DNA of 52,339 nucleotides from Pirellulales bacterium (GCA_016936015.1 JAFGPV010000018.1:1-52339); one strand, 5' to 3'; positions 27,999 to 37,696 are shown, numbered from the stretch's first letter. Notes: generated by a model not told the origin, from the sequence alone. A program made the numbers and translations.

Positions 27999-28433
27999 CT
28001 ACGTGAAATTCATTTCAGGAAACTCCATAGTGAAGTCCAAGCAGAGATTAATACGGCAAGAGCCGTGAAGTGAATCAAGAGTTCGCGGAGCGAGAATTGC
28101 CACCGCGCCCAGAGGCCACTGCGTCGTGCTGGGAACCAGCTCCTCGGCGAAAACCGACTGGATTTCGGCGAACACCGCTCCCGCTTCCCAGGGCGAGTTG
28201 CTGAGGAATCCCTGCAAGGCGACCACTTCATTTTGCGTGGCCGCGCCGCCGTGGGGATCCCGGGAAAATTGGAGGGCGATCGGTTCCACGCTCTTACGCT
28301 CCAAGTTCGACAACAACTCCTTGATATATTGCAGCGAGTGCGCTTGCGACTCCTTTCGGCCGAACAAACCGGAAAATCGCCCGTGCCACTCGACCACCCG
28401 ACGCGCCGCAGCGCGCACTTCGTCCCTTGTCAT
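27999..28433 (-). pseudogene. IS701-type transposase, N-terminal remnant
   Basis: From the ATG at 28433 (AGGAGG eight bases upstream) about 100 residues look like the start of an IS701-family DDE transposase: WHGRFSGLFGRKES, then YIKELLSNLERKSVEPIALQF, and VALQGFLSNSPW. The catalytic domain (DDE acidic residues) is absent: after about residue 105 the frame loses family similarity and stops after 144 residues, far short of a full transposase of about 400. It is therefore a dead fragment. Terminal inverted repeats could not be identified. Confidence 0.7.
28010..28105 (-). pseudogene. Fragment of a WQFSLR-type planctomycete membrane protein
   Basis: In a different frame from the transposase remnant, about 31 residues read RWQFSLRELLIHFTALAVLIS followed by more hydrophobic residues and a stop. 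A QFSLR motif leading straight into a membrane helix is a frequent N-terminal feature in planctomycete proteins (established impression, no search run). It lacks a start, so I treat it as a leftover joined to the transposase fragment. Recognition is moderate. Confidence 0.4.
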
Positions 28434-28592
28434 CGGAGTGTCCTCCTGACAAAAATCCGTAACCAAGGGACTGATCAGCCCTTACGGCCATGACCACCTC
28501 ACGATCCAATATGCCCCTAAACCTAAAATCAGATCAAGAGCAAAAGTCTTGCTGTAGAAATAATTAAGGTCTGTCTCTTTTTTCTTTTTTTT

Positions 28593-29348
28593 TCACGCCG
28601 CGGCGGATAGGGCCTCTTCGGTGATGGCCACGCCGGTGATGCCGGCCACGAATTCCTCGAAGATCCGCAGGTCCAGGGCCGTGGCCGAGTCGCTCTCGGG
28701 ATGGAATTGGGTGCCGAAGGCGAACCAGTCGGGATTCTGGCTCTCGATGGCCTCGATCACGCCGTCGGGGCAGCGGGCGGTGACGGCAAATCCCGACGCC
28801 ACTTCGTCGACCGCCATGTGGTGCATGCTGTTGACGCGGATTTCCCCGTCGCCGTAGACCCGCTCCATCAGGGAGCCTGGCTCGACGACCAGCGCGTGGC
28901 GATGCTGGGGATCCATCACGTCGACGTGCGGCAGCGCCTTCGGCAGATCCTCGGGCAGATGATAAAACAGATTGCCCCCCAACGTCAGGTTCAGCAACTG
29001 CATCCCACAACCGATGCCGAGCACGGGAAGGCGGCGGTCGGCCACCTGCCGGACCAGCAGGCGGTCGAAGGACTCGCGCCGGGGGTCCAACAAACGCATC
29101 GAAGGATGGATCATATAGCCGTCGGGACGGGGATCGAGGTCCGGCCCGCCCGTCAATACGAAGCCGTCCAAACGGTCCAGCACGCTGCCGATGTCCTCCT
29201 CGTCGACCAGCGGCGGGAGGATCACGGGAATGGCGCCGGCCTTCATCAAGGCGTTGTAATATCCGGCGGCCAGGAAAGAGAACGCGGGGGTGTCCTTCTT
29301 CGAGGCACGGTATTCCCCATTCAAGCCAATCAACGGTTTCGCAGCCAT
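28593..29348 (-). CDS. Gamma-glutamyl-gamma-aminobutyrate hydrolase-like (class I glutamine amidotransferase fold)
   Basis: Predicted 251 residues; ATG at 29348 with AAGGAG upstream, whereas the open frame reaches 29561 without homology. PuuD-type proteins cleave gamma-glutamyl amides with a Cys-His-Glu triad. Seen: PLIGLNGEYR at the start, DGFVLTGGPDLDP, LPVLGIGCGMQLLN, and the C-terminal FGTQFHPES that holds the His-x-Glu pair. In PuuD-like relatives the elbow reads GICRG; here it is GIGCG, so glycine (113) stands where the nucleophile is expected and the cysteine (114) is one place later. Activity may be altered or lost. The gene is isolated between the transposase remnant and a long intergenic region. 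Confidence 0.78.
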   Translation of the reverse strand: MAAKPLIGLNGEYRASKKDTPAFSFLAAGYYNALMKAGAIPVILPPLVDEEDIGSVLDRLDGFVLTGGPDLDPRPDGYMIHPSMRLLDPRRESFDRLLVRQVADRRLPVLGIGCGMQLLNLTLGGNLFYHLPEDLPKALPHVDVMDPQHRHALVVEPGSLMERVYGDGEIRVNSMHHMAVDEVASGFAVTARCPDGVIEAIESQNPDWFAFGTQFHPESDSATALDLRIFEEFVAGITGVAITEEALSAAA

Positions 29349-29841
29349 CTTACACTCCTTCTGGACACGTCCCTGGTGTCCGAACTGAGGTAGAAGCCGA
29401 GAAGCGGGCCGAGGACCCTCCGGAAGCCGGCCCCGCCGAACCCCAGCGGGAGAAAAGGAGTTGCTTATCGAAGAAGGGCAGCAGGGATTGGTTTGTTCCG
29501 TCGCTGCCTGACGCCAAAGAGCTTGACCTTTTCTCCCGGGAGGGCGTGCCGGGCGGGGCACGCTGCCGGGTCGATGTCCATATCGAGGGCCTCTTTCTCC
29601 TTAAGCTTCGACGCGTCACTGTCGAAGGCGGTGCAAGTCGTCGCAAAATTTACGCAACCGGAAAAGTCTCCGCAACCCCCCCTCGGCTATTTTGTGCTCC
29701 TAACCTGTTAGAAATACTACCCCTTGTGGTGACAGCAACGCTAGCGTCACGATTTGTTACAGTTTTTTCGGCTTTCTGTACAGGCTTGGGAGCCGGAATA
29801 GGCCGGGAAACGGATTATTTTACTTCGCTTTTCCACGGCCA

Positions 29842-29858
29842 CTGGTCGCGGCTTTCCA
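29842..29858. repeat. Second copy of the CTGGTCGCGGCTTTCCA repeat
   Basis: These 17 bases are the exact reverse complement of 24112-24128. The copy ends 11 bases before a TATAAT and so occupies the -35 region of the following gene. Confidence 0.7.
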
Positions 29859-29868
29859 GGAGAGGGCC

Positions 29869-29874
29869 TATAAT
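29869..29874 (+). promoter_or_regulatory. Candidate -10 element (TATAAT)
   Basis: A perfect TATAAT lies 21 bases before the ATG of the thiolase-fold synthase. No TTGACA-like -35 is seen 16-18 bases upstream, where the dispersed repeat sits. Confidence 0.4.
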
Positions 29875-29895
29875 CACGGTTTTTCCTCACAATCC

Positions 29896-30954
29896 ATGCA
29901 CTATCAGAACGTCTGTTTGGAAACGATCGTCGCAACGCTGCCGGAGGAAAGCGTGACCTCCGCAGAGATCGAGGCCCGATTGGAGCCGCTTTACGCCCGG
30001 CTGAGGCTCCCGGCCGACCGTTTGGAAGCGATGACCGGCATCCACGCCCGGCGGTTCTGGCCGCGGGGAATGCCCGTCGGCCGGCAAAGCGTCGTGACCG
30101 GCGAGAAGGCGCTCCGCCAGTCGGGGCTTGACCGGCGGCACGTCGGGGCGCTGATCCACGGCTCCGTCTGCCGCGATTACCTCGAACCGGCCACGGCCTG
30201 CAGCGTCCATCGCGATTTGCAGTTGCCCGGCGCGTGCCTGGTCTGCGATGTCTCCAACGCCTGCCTGGGATTAATGAACGGCATGGTCCAGATCGCCAAC
30301 ATGATCGAGTTGGGGCAGATCCGCGCCGGCTTGACGGTGGGCACCGAATGCGGCCGGGCCTTGGTCGAAAACACCATTGCCCGGCTGAACGCCGACCAGT
30401 CGTTGACCCGCCAGGACGTCAAATGGGCCGTGGCCTCGCTGACCATCGGTTCCGGCAGCGCGGCCGTCCTACTGGTGCATAAGGACCTTAGCCGCACGGG
30501 CAACCGGCTGCTGGGCGGCGCGTTCCACGGCGACACCGCCCACTGCGAACTCTGTCTCGGCGGCTACGACGAATCGGCCGGCCGGACCGGGAAGCCGCTA
30601 ATGCGGACCGATTCCGAGGCCCTGCTTCACGAGGGAATCGCCGTGGGGAAGAAGGCCTTTCACCGGTTCCTCGAGGAAATGCAGTGGACGCCGGCCGACG
30701 TGCAAAAGACGTTTTGCCACCAGGTCGGCAAGGTGCAGCAAAAGTTTCTCTTCGAGGAATTGGGGCTCGACCCGGCGATCGATTTCGTCACGTATCCGTA
30801 CCTCGGCAACACCGGCGCCGTCGCTCTGCCGATCACGGCCGCCCTGGGCGTCGAACAGGGCCACGTCCGGCCGGGCGACCGCGTGGCGCTGATGGGAATC
30901 GGCTCGGGAATCAACGCCATCATCCTCGGCGTCCAGTGGAACCAAACGGCTTGA
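29896..30954 (+). CDS. 3-oxoacyl-ACP synthase III family, OleA-like thiolase-fold enzyme
   Basis: Predicted 352 residues; ATG start without a clear ribosome site. FabH/OleA enzymes join acyl chains by Claisen condensation using a Cys-His-Asn triad. The triad is complete: Cys 123 in DVSNACLGLMNG, His 275 in CHQVGK, Asn 305 in YLGNTGAVALP. DVSNACLG and the closing LMGIGSGINA resemble OleA (head-to-head condensation for long-chain olefins) more than housekeeping FabH, but no OleB, OleC or OleD gene is nearby. It could also make beta-keto lipids of another type. It stands alone, followed by a hairpin and then a STAS gene. Confidence 0.8.
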   Translation: MHYQNVCLETIVATLPEESVTSAEIEARLEPLYARLRLPADRLEAMTGIHARRFWPRGMPVGRQSVVTGEKALRQSGLDRRHVGALIHGSVCRDYLEPATACSVHRDLQLPGACLVCDVSNACLGLMNGMVQIANMIELGQIRAGLTVGTECGRALVENTIARLNADQSLTRQDVKWAVASLTIGSGSAAVLLVHKDLSRTGNRLLGGAFHGDTAHCELCLGGYDESAGRTGKPLMRTDSEALLHEGIAVGKKAFHRFLEEMQWTPADVQKTFCHQVGKVQQKFLFEELGLDPAIDFVTYPYLGNTGAVALPITAALGVEQGHVRPGDRVALMGIGSGINAIILGVQWNQTA

Positions 30955-31036
30955 CAATTGCACGGCGGCTCGTTTAAGATGGAGGTTTAATGCTTTATTG
31001 CGTATCAGGTTAAGAATGTCGTGCTCCTGGTTTAGC

Positions 31037-31062
31037 CCGGTCGCTTGCAACCGGTGTTTTTT
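31037..31062 (+). terminator. Possible hairpin terminator with T run
   Basis: CCGGT (31037-31041) can pair with ACCGG (31050-31054) and a TGTTTTTT run follows. The stem is short. The arm and its TTTAGC lead also resemble the TTTAGC-hairpin repeat family found at 41400 and 46432, so it may be a repeat copy that acts as a terminator. Confidence 0.4.
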
Positions 31063-31157
31063 AGTGGTGGTTCACGACATGATTGATGATCTGAGCCCCC
31101 CACAAGCCCCCGGCGCGCCGCCGAAGGTTAGTGCAACGCCCTGAAGGAGCCTGGTGC

Positions 31158-31511
31158 ATGAACGCCTATCGCCGCTTGGAGATCCGTGAAGTCGCCGACG
31201 TGACGGTGGTCCGCTTCCGGGATCAGAAGATCGTCGAGGATCTGAACATCCAGGAACTCGGCCAGGAACTGTTCCAACTGGTGGAAAAGGAGCGCCGCGA
31301 GAAGATCCTGCTGAACTTCTCCTCGGTCGAGTTCCTCTCCAGCGCCGCGTTGGGCAAGCTCATCACCCTGGACAAGAAAGTCAAGGCCCACAACGGCAAG
31401 CTCCGCCTCTCGAACATCCGCCCCGAAATCTTCGAGGTCTTCCAGATCACCAAGCTCAACCGCCTGTTCGACATCAAAGAAGAAGAAGCCGACGCCCTGG
31501 CGGGATTCTAA
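31158..31511 (+). CDS. STAS-domain anti-sigma factor antagonist (SpoIIAA-like)
   Basis: Predicted 117 residues; ATG at 31158 with AAGGAG upstream. The whole protein is one STAS domain: a strand with VVRFRDQKIVEDLN, then KILLNFSSVEFLSSAALGKL, where the serine pair at 61-62 is the site that anti-sigma kinases phosphorylate in SpoIIAA/RsbV, and a last part with LRLSNIRPEIFEVFQITKLNRLF. When unphosphorylated such proteins bind the kinase and free a sigma factor. No kinase, phosphatase or sigma gene is adjacent. Other STAS proteins act on enzymes or stressosomes. Confidence 0.88.
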   Translation: MNAYRRLEIREVADVTVVRFRDQKIVEDLNIQELGQELFQLVEKERREKILLNFSSVEFLSSAALGKLITLDKKVKAHNGKLRLSNIRPEIFEVFQITKLNRLFDIKEEEADALAGF

Positions 31512-31565
31512 ACATCCTAACCGGTGGGCGCAGACCTCCAGATGCCGAAGTCCCAACGGGACGGC

Positions 31566-31717
31566 CGTCAATAGCCAGGCGGCGTCAGCCCCTGGTTGGA
31601 ATGATTCAATTCCCAGGAAGCCGCGAAGCGGCGGCAGTAACTTCTGTCGCCCCTCCGGGGCTTACAAGAGGAATAATTGTTTTCCCTCCAGGGGCTGCCG
31701 CCGCCTGGTTATTGACG
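31566..31717. repeat. Inverted repeat with 30-base arms
   Basis: The arm at 31566-31595 and the arm at 31688-31717 are reverse complements at 28 of 30 positions (core CCAGGGGCTG...CCGCCTGG). The 92 bases between contain further small hairpins (CCGCGAAGCGGCGG, CCCCTCCGGGG). It fills the 309-base gap before the prolyl oligopeptidase gene, with no coding capacity; it resembles a non-autonomous (MITE- or REP-like) element. Confidence 0.75.
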
Positions 31718-31820
31718 ATTGCCGCTTTGCGGTTGAAGAGTATCATGATGTCTTGTGTAATCTGATGAATGACAACGACACGGTAAGTATTCAAAGACGT
31801 TCAAACTGGAGGGAAGAATC

Positions 31821-33959
<2,139 letters not shown>

Positions 33960-34038
33960 ATAAGAACGCGGAAGAACAAAAGTGATTATGGATTCAATTT
34001 CAAGTCTGACAAATTGAGTTAGCAAGGATAATTGCAGG

Positions 34039-34389
34039 TCATTTCAGTTCGAGAGCAGCCTTCAAACAGGCTTCCAACTTGGGCATCAAGGTATTGGAGA
34101 GACGGCCGATTATCTGTTTGACGTCCGACTGGGCAACCGTGAAGAGATTGCAACATTTCACGACCGACGGGCCGTGCAAACCGGACAGGTTTCCCTCGGG
34201 AGTGGTGGGATCGACGAGCAATTGAGTAGGCTCGTCTGCGTGCTCAACGTTGCCGGAGATCATGGCCACAATCGTGTTCGATAGCCGCCGGTTGTCGTTG
34301 TCGTTCTGCACTACCAAGGCGGGCCGATTCTTCCACTTTCGTCCTTCGACGTAGGGAAATTCGACGATCACCACTTCGCCCCGTTTCAT
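34039..34389 (-). CDS. PemK/MazF-type toxin (mRNA interferase)
   Basis: Predicted 116 residues. MKRGEVVIVEFPYVEGRKWKNRPALVVQND is the standard opening of PemK/MazF proteins, which cleave mRNA at short sites. The family arginine (in KNRPALVV) is present, and a strand with GLHGPSVVKCCNLFTV follows, where many relatives carry a conserved Ser/Thr after a KxxxV-type strand. The start ATG overlaps the antitoxin stop by four bases (ATGA), as is usual for translationally coupled toxin pairs. Confidence 0.85.
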   Translation of the reverse strand: MKRGEVVIVEFPYVEGRKWKNRPALVVQNDNDNRRLSNTIVAMISGNVEHADEPTQLLVDPTTPEGNLSGLHGPSVVKCCNLFTVAQSDVKQIIGRLSNTLMPKLEACLKAALELK

Positions 34390-34619
34390 TGGTAGCTTTC
34401 CAGCAGAGGATCACGGGCGTCGTCTTCGGACATGACCTTGTCGATCATCGGATACAAGGTCCGGGGGTCGAAGTCGCCGGAGAGGGTCTCAGACATCCTT
34501 TGATACTGCTCGGCGGAGATCAAGTAGTAAACCTGATTCGTGGCTTGGTCGACGACCTCCACGGGCGTGCCCGCCTCGACCGCTGTCCGCAGTGAATTGT
34601 CCATATTTGCATGAGTCAT
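34386..34619 (-). CDS. Antitoxin partner of the MazF-like toxin
   Basis: Predicted 77 residues with GAGGT upstream of the ATG. The central part, PVEVVDQATNQVYYLISAEQYQRM, resembles short plancto- and cyanobacterial antitoxins of the DUF2281/Phd-like style that recruit their toxin through an acidic C-terminal tail; the tail here is rich in Asp and Glu (MSEDDARDPLLE). It is the first gene of the pair and would both neutralise the toxin and repress the operon. Family recognition is mainly from position. Confidence 0.7.
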   Translation of the reverse strand: MTHANMDNSLRTAVEAGTPVEVVDQATNQVYYLISAEQYQRMSETLSGDFDPRTLYPMIDKVMSEDDARDPLLESYQ

Positions 34620-34856
34620 AATGATAATTTACCTCAGAAGTTCATTTACAGCAAGCTACCGCTAGGGGGTGGGACGCTTGTCACATCGTCTACGCCACTG
34701 GCCTGAACCTCGCGTTTCGTACAAATTCGTAATTGCTGGGACACCATTGGAAATCTAATTCTCGATAGCCCCGGCTCCCCTTTTCTTGTTCTAAACTTGT
34801 ATAGTCCTGCGGATGGTGTCATCGCTTCTTCCCTACTGGTGCCCAAGGAGTCGATC

Positions 34857-35267
34857 ATGGATTTCTCTCAACTGAACTGGCCTCTGGCGGCATGCGCGAT
34901 CCTGTTCCTCCTGCTCGGTTTGATTTACCTCTTCATCATTTTCCGCTTCGGCGGGCTGTGGCTTCAATCCTACACGTCCGGCGTGCCGGTCATGATCATG
35001 GATCTGATCGGGATGCAGTTCCGTCGAACGGACGCCCGGGCGGTGGTGCGTTCGATGATCATGGCCAAGCAGTCCGGAATTACCCTGACCCGGGCCGAGG
35101 CGGAGAAGGCGTATCAGCAGGGCGTCGATCTGTCGAAGATCACCCTGGCGCTGATCCACGCCAAAAAACAGGGCCTGGACCTCTCCTTCGAGCAACTCGT
35201 CGACGCCGATCTGGAAGGGAAGCTGGAGGAGAAATTCAGAAACGATGAGCGTTATGTGAGGTCCTAA
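34857..35267 (+). CDS. Truncated FloA-type (flotillin-like, UPF0365) protein, N-terminal part only
   Basis: Predicted 136 residues; ATG at 34857 with AAGGAG seven bases upstream. Full FloA proteins are about 330 residues: a membrane hairpin, a SPFH-like body and a C-terminal region. This gene keeps the membrane segment (LAACAILFLLLGLIYLFIIF), the family block GVPVMIMDLIGMQFRRTDARAVVRSMI, and KAYQQGVDLSKITLALIHAKKQGLDLSFEQL, and then ends. The stop is clean, and the following 75 bases show no continuation in other frames that I could see. It may be a stand-alone membrane-anchored head that modifies a full FloA elsewhere, or a remnant. A position in the membrane with the body in the cytoplasm is expected. 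Confidence 0.75.
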   Translation: MDFSQLNWPLAACAILFLLLGLIYLFIIFRFGGLWLQSYTSGVPVMIMDLIGMQFRRTDARAVVRSMIMAKQSGITLTRAEAEKAYQQGVDLSKITLALIHAKKQGLDLSFEQLVDADLEGKLEEKFRNDERYVRS

Positions 35268-35319
35268 CGGCCCTGGGACTGGGCCTGCTTTTCGCGGTCT
35301 CCCGACCTGGAAATCGCCG

Positions 35320-35341
35320 CCGATGATTGTATAATCATCGG
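35320..35341 (+). promoter_or_regulatory. Perfect palindrome containing TATAAT next to a start codon
   Basis: Nine-base arms CCGATGATT (35320-35328) and AATCATCGG (35333-35341) flank GTAT. The sequence contains TATAAT at 35330-35335, seven bases before the ATG at 35343, so transcription from it would begin at or beside the start codon. A protein bound to the palindrome would cover the -10 element. No good -35 was found. Confidence 0.5.
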
Positions 35342-35342
35342 A

Positions 35343-36167
35343 ATGAACACTCTCGAAACCGACAAACTCGTGGTCCTGGCCCGGGGGCTGGGCACGCGGA
35401 TGCGGAAGTCCGACGACGCGGCGGCGCTGGACGCCCGGCAGGCGGCGGCGGCCGAGACCGGCGTCAAGGCCCTGATCCCCATTGACCGACCCTTTCTGGA
35501 TTACGTCCTCTCGGCGGCGGCCGATGCCGGTCTGCGCCGCGTCTGCCTGGTGATCGGGCCGGAGCACCACGAGCTGCGGGAATACTATACCGAAAAGGTC
35601 AAGCCGGAACGACTGACCATCGAGTTCGCCGTCCAGGTCGAGCCGAAGGGGACCGCCGACGCGGTGGCGGCCGCCGAGCGGTTCGCCGCCGCCGAGCCGT
35701 TCGTGATGATCAATTCCGACAACTACTATCCCGTCGAGGCGCTCCGCGCCCTGCGGCAGCAGACCACCGCGGCCGTGGCCCTGTTCGAGCAGGAGGCGAT
35801 GCTTACCGGCAGCAACGTCCCTGCCGAGCGGATCAAGGCTTTCGCCGTGGGGCGGATCGACGGGCAAGGTTTGTTGGAACGGATTCTGGAAAAGCCCGAC
35901 GCGGCCGTGTTGGCCGCCCTGCCCCGGCCGTTGTGGGTCAGCATGAACTGCTGGCGGTTCGGACCGAAGATCTTCGAGGCCTGCCGCTCGATCGGCCTCT
36001 CGCCGCGGGGCGAGCTGGAACTGACCGCCGCCGTGCAGTACGCCATCGACGCACTCAAGGAGCCGTTCCACGCCGTCCTGATCCGCGCCGCCGTGCTCGA
36101 CCTCTCTCGCCGTGAAGACGTGGCCGCGGTGGCCCAGCGGCTCAAGGGAACGGAAGTCCGGCTCTAG
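35343..36167 (+). CDS. Sugar-1-phosphate nucleotidyltransferase-like protein
   Basis: Predicted 274 residues. The N-terminus KLVVLARGLGTRMRK is a variant of the nucleotidyltransferase signature LAAGxGTRMR, with Ala replaced by Arg. It then has TGVKALIPIDRPFLDYVLSAA, the usual substrate-side KP..V-type segment, and PFVMINSDNYYP (the D for metal binding in the LxxND-type motif is seen). Members make NDP-sugars such as UDP-glucose or UDP-MurNAc. The last 90 residues follow the shorter MurU/GlmU-type scheme. There is no ribosome site before the ATG; a palindromic TATAAT ends just upstream, which suggests a leaderless transcript. Confidence 0.78.
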   Translation: MNTLETDKLVVLARGLGTRMRKSDDAAALDARQAAAAETGVKALIPIDRPFLDYVLSAAADAGLRRVCLVIGPEHHELREYYTEKVKPERLTIEFAVQVEPKGTADAVAAAERFAAAEPFVMINSDNYYPVEALRALRQQTTAAVALFEQEAMLTGSNVPAERIKAFAVGRIDGQGLLERILEKPDAAVLAALPRPLWVSMNCWRFGPKIFEACRSIGLSPRGELELTAAVQYAIDALKEPFHAVLIRAAVLDLSRREDVAAVAQRLKGTEVRL

Positions 36168-36278
36168 TTTTTATTGAGCCCTGTATTGCCAATGAACCGT
36201 TCCACGGCCAAAAGACCAGCATACTCGGCTGGAACAGCCGTGTTTGCGGTTGAACAACGCTCGTTGGCTGCATCGGCA

Positions 36279-37238
36279 TCAATAATATCTGCCGTATTCC
36301 AGGACCGTTTCTACCATCGCCATATAATTTTCGGGCACGACGCAGTTGGCCAGGGAATTGGACGACATGGCGACGTAGCCGTAACCGGGCATCATAGCCT
36401 CCAGCAGGCGTTTCATTTCCCGGTGGACCTGGTCGGGCGTTCCACGGGCCAGGACGCCGCCGATTTCCAGATTGCCCATCAGCGCGATCTTGGCGCCGTA
36501 CTGCTTTTTCAGCGCCACGATGTCGTTGCACTGCGGCTCGAGGGGATTAATCCCCAGAAAGCCCAGGTCGAGCACCAGGTGGATGAACTCCCTGATATCC
36601 CCGTCGCTATGAAAGAAAACCGGCGTGCGCGAAGCGTGGATCGGCTCCATGATCCGTTCCATCCGCTTCAGCCACAAGGTGCGAAAGAGGTCGGGCCGGA
36701 CGAAAAGCCCCTTGTTGTAGGCGATGTCGTCGACCATCTCGATCGTGGTCACTCCCCGGGCGATCAGCGCCCGGACCATGGCCAGGGCGTCCTCCGTAAA
36801 GGTCTCCATCATTTCCTCGACGAAGGCCAGATCGTCAGTGAGGTTGAAGAAGAACGTTTCGTACCCCATCGACAGATACGTGGAGTCGAAGGGGCCGTGG
36901 ACGTACACGTTCACGCCCAGGCCCGTTTCTTCTCCGACCCGCAACAGGTCGTCCACCCGGCGGAGAAATTCCTCGTGGTCGGGCAGGCGCATCGCGGCGA
37001 AATCCTTACGGGTGCGGGTGCCTTCCGCCCGGGAGCGGTAGCCCAGCGTCATCACGTCCATGTGCATGTACCGTGCCAACTGCGCGTAGGGTTCCCCGGC
37101 GAGGTTCAGACTCCGCTCGTCCAGGCCGATCGCATGTTTGACGAAACGCTGGTCGATGACGTGCTCGAAGATCGGCACCCGATCCACGGGCACGCGGCGA
37201 AGGACGCTTACCAGCCGGTTTCCGGAACAATGCGACAT
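36279..37238 (-). CDS. Uroporphyrinogen decarboxylase-like (UroD/MtaA family) protein
   Basis: Predicted 319 residues from the ATG at 37238 (AAAGGTAAC upstream); a TTG lies 18 bases earlier. The fold is that of UroD and of methylcobamide:CoM methyltransferases (MtaA, CmuA). Characteristic blocks: RVPIFEHVIDQ, VYVHGPFDSTYL, TTIEMVDDIAYNKGLFVRPDLF, and PVFFHSDGDI followed by GINPLEPQCND and ALMGNLEIGG. FHSDGDI and PLEPQC are shared with the expanded planctomycete-type UroD-like group, which is not thought to make haem. It is a lone paralogue near rhamnose mutarotase and MmgE/PrpD genes, so a role in degradation or methyl transfer is possible. Divergent from the mutarotase gene (143 bases). Confidence 0.75.
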   Translation of the reverse strand: MSHCSGNRLVSVLRRVPVDRVPIFEHVIDQRFVKHAIGLDERSLNLAGEPYAQLARYMHMDVMTLGYRSRAEGTRTRKDFAAMRLPDHEEFLRRVDDLLRVGEETGLGVNVYVHGPFDSTYLSMGYETFFFNLTDDLAFVEEMMETFTEDALAMVRALIARGVTTIEMVDDIAYNKGLFVRPDLFRTLWLKRMERIMEPIHASRTPVFFHSDGDIREFIHLVLDLGFLGINPLEPQCNDIVALKKQYGAKIALMGNLEIGGVLARGTPDQVHREMKRLLEAMMPGYGYVAMSSNSLANCVVPENYMAMVETVLEYGRYY

Positions 37239-37381
37239 GCCGTTACCTTTCGGCAAAAAAATGGTTATGATTTGGGTTGGTGCGTTGAGGATTTAGCCGC
37301 AACACGGCAGTACAACCATATACCACATTCATCCGTCATGCAACGACACTTCCCGCGGCAGGGCGAAAGGAGGAACGGGAG

Positions 37382-37696
37382 ATGAAACGAAAAGCATTTA
37401 CAATGAAGCTGAAAAGCGGCTTCGAGGCCGAATACAAAATCCGCCACGACAAGATCTGGCCCGAGTTGAAGGAGCAGCACTCCCGGGCCGGCATCAGCGA
37501 TTACTCCATCTTTTTGGACAAGGAGACGCTGACCCTGTTCGCCGTCCAGAAACTCTCGGATGACAACACGGCGGCGGAGCTTCCGCAGAATCCGATCCTT
37601 CGCAAGTGGTGGGACTACATGGCGGACATCATGGAAACGCACCCCGACAACGCGCCGGTGGAGGTCCCGCTGAAGGAAGTTTTTCACATGGAATAA
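37382..37696 (+). CDS. rhaM: L-rhamnose mutarotase
   Basis: Predicted 104 residues, the usual RhaM length; the ATG follows AAAGGAGGAAC. RhaM speeds interconversion of alpha- and beta-L-rhamnose so that the isomerase RhaA receives its anomer. Family features: MKLKSGFEAEYKIRHDKIWPEL with the catalytic-type His 22, SDYSIFLD, and LRKWWDYMADIMET with the tryptophan pair and the Met-Glu end. No RhaA, RhaB or RhaD gene is close. The gene leads straight into MmgE/PrpD (14 bases), so they are likely co-transcribed and may both serve a sugar-acid or deoxy-sugar route. Confidence 0.92.
   Translation: MKRKAFTMKLKSGFEAEYKIRHDKIWPELKEQHSRAGISDYSIFLDKETLTLFAVQKLSDDNTAAELPQNPILRKWWDYMADIMETHPDNAPVEVPLKEVFHME

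Larger units (their letters stand above)
29349..29895. other. Intergenic region, 547 bases, divergent promoters
   Basis: No gene is supported. From about 29480 to 29700 one plus-strand frame is open and somewhat protein-like (DWFVPSLPDAKELDLF) but has no start and no recognised family; it may be a decayed gene. The last 200 bases are AT-richer and hold a copy of a dispersed repeat (29842-29858) and a TATAAT (29869-29874). Confidence 0.4.

Noticed and set aside
27948-28500. Intact insertion sequence at the end of the polysaccharide operon
   Set aside because: Only the transposase N-terminus is present and I could not find terminal inverted repeats or a target duplication.
36174-37385. 403-codon plus-strand open frame
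   Set aside because: Shadow of the UroD-like gene on the minus strand; histidine/valine-rich and without domains.
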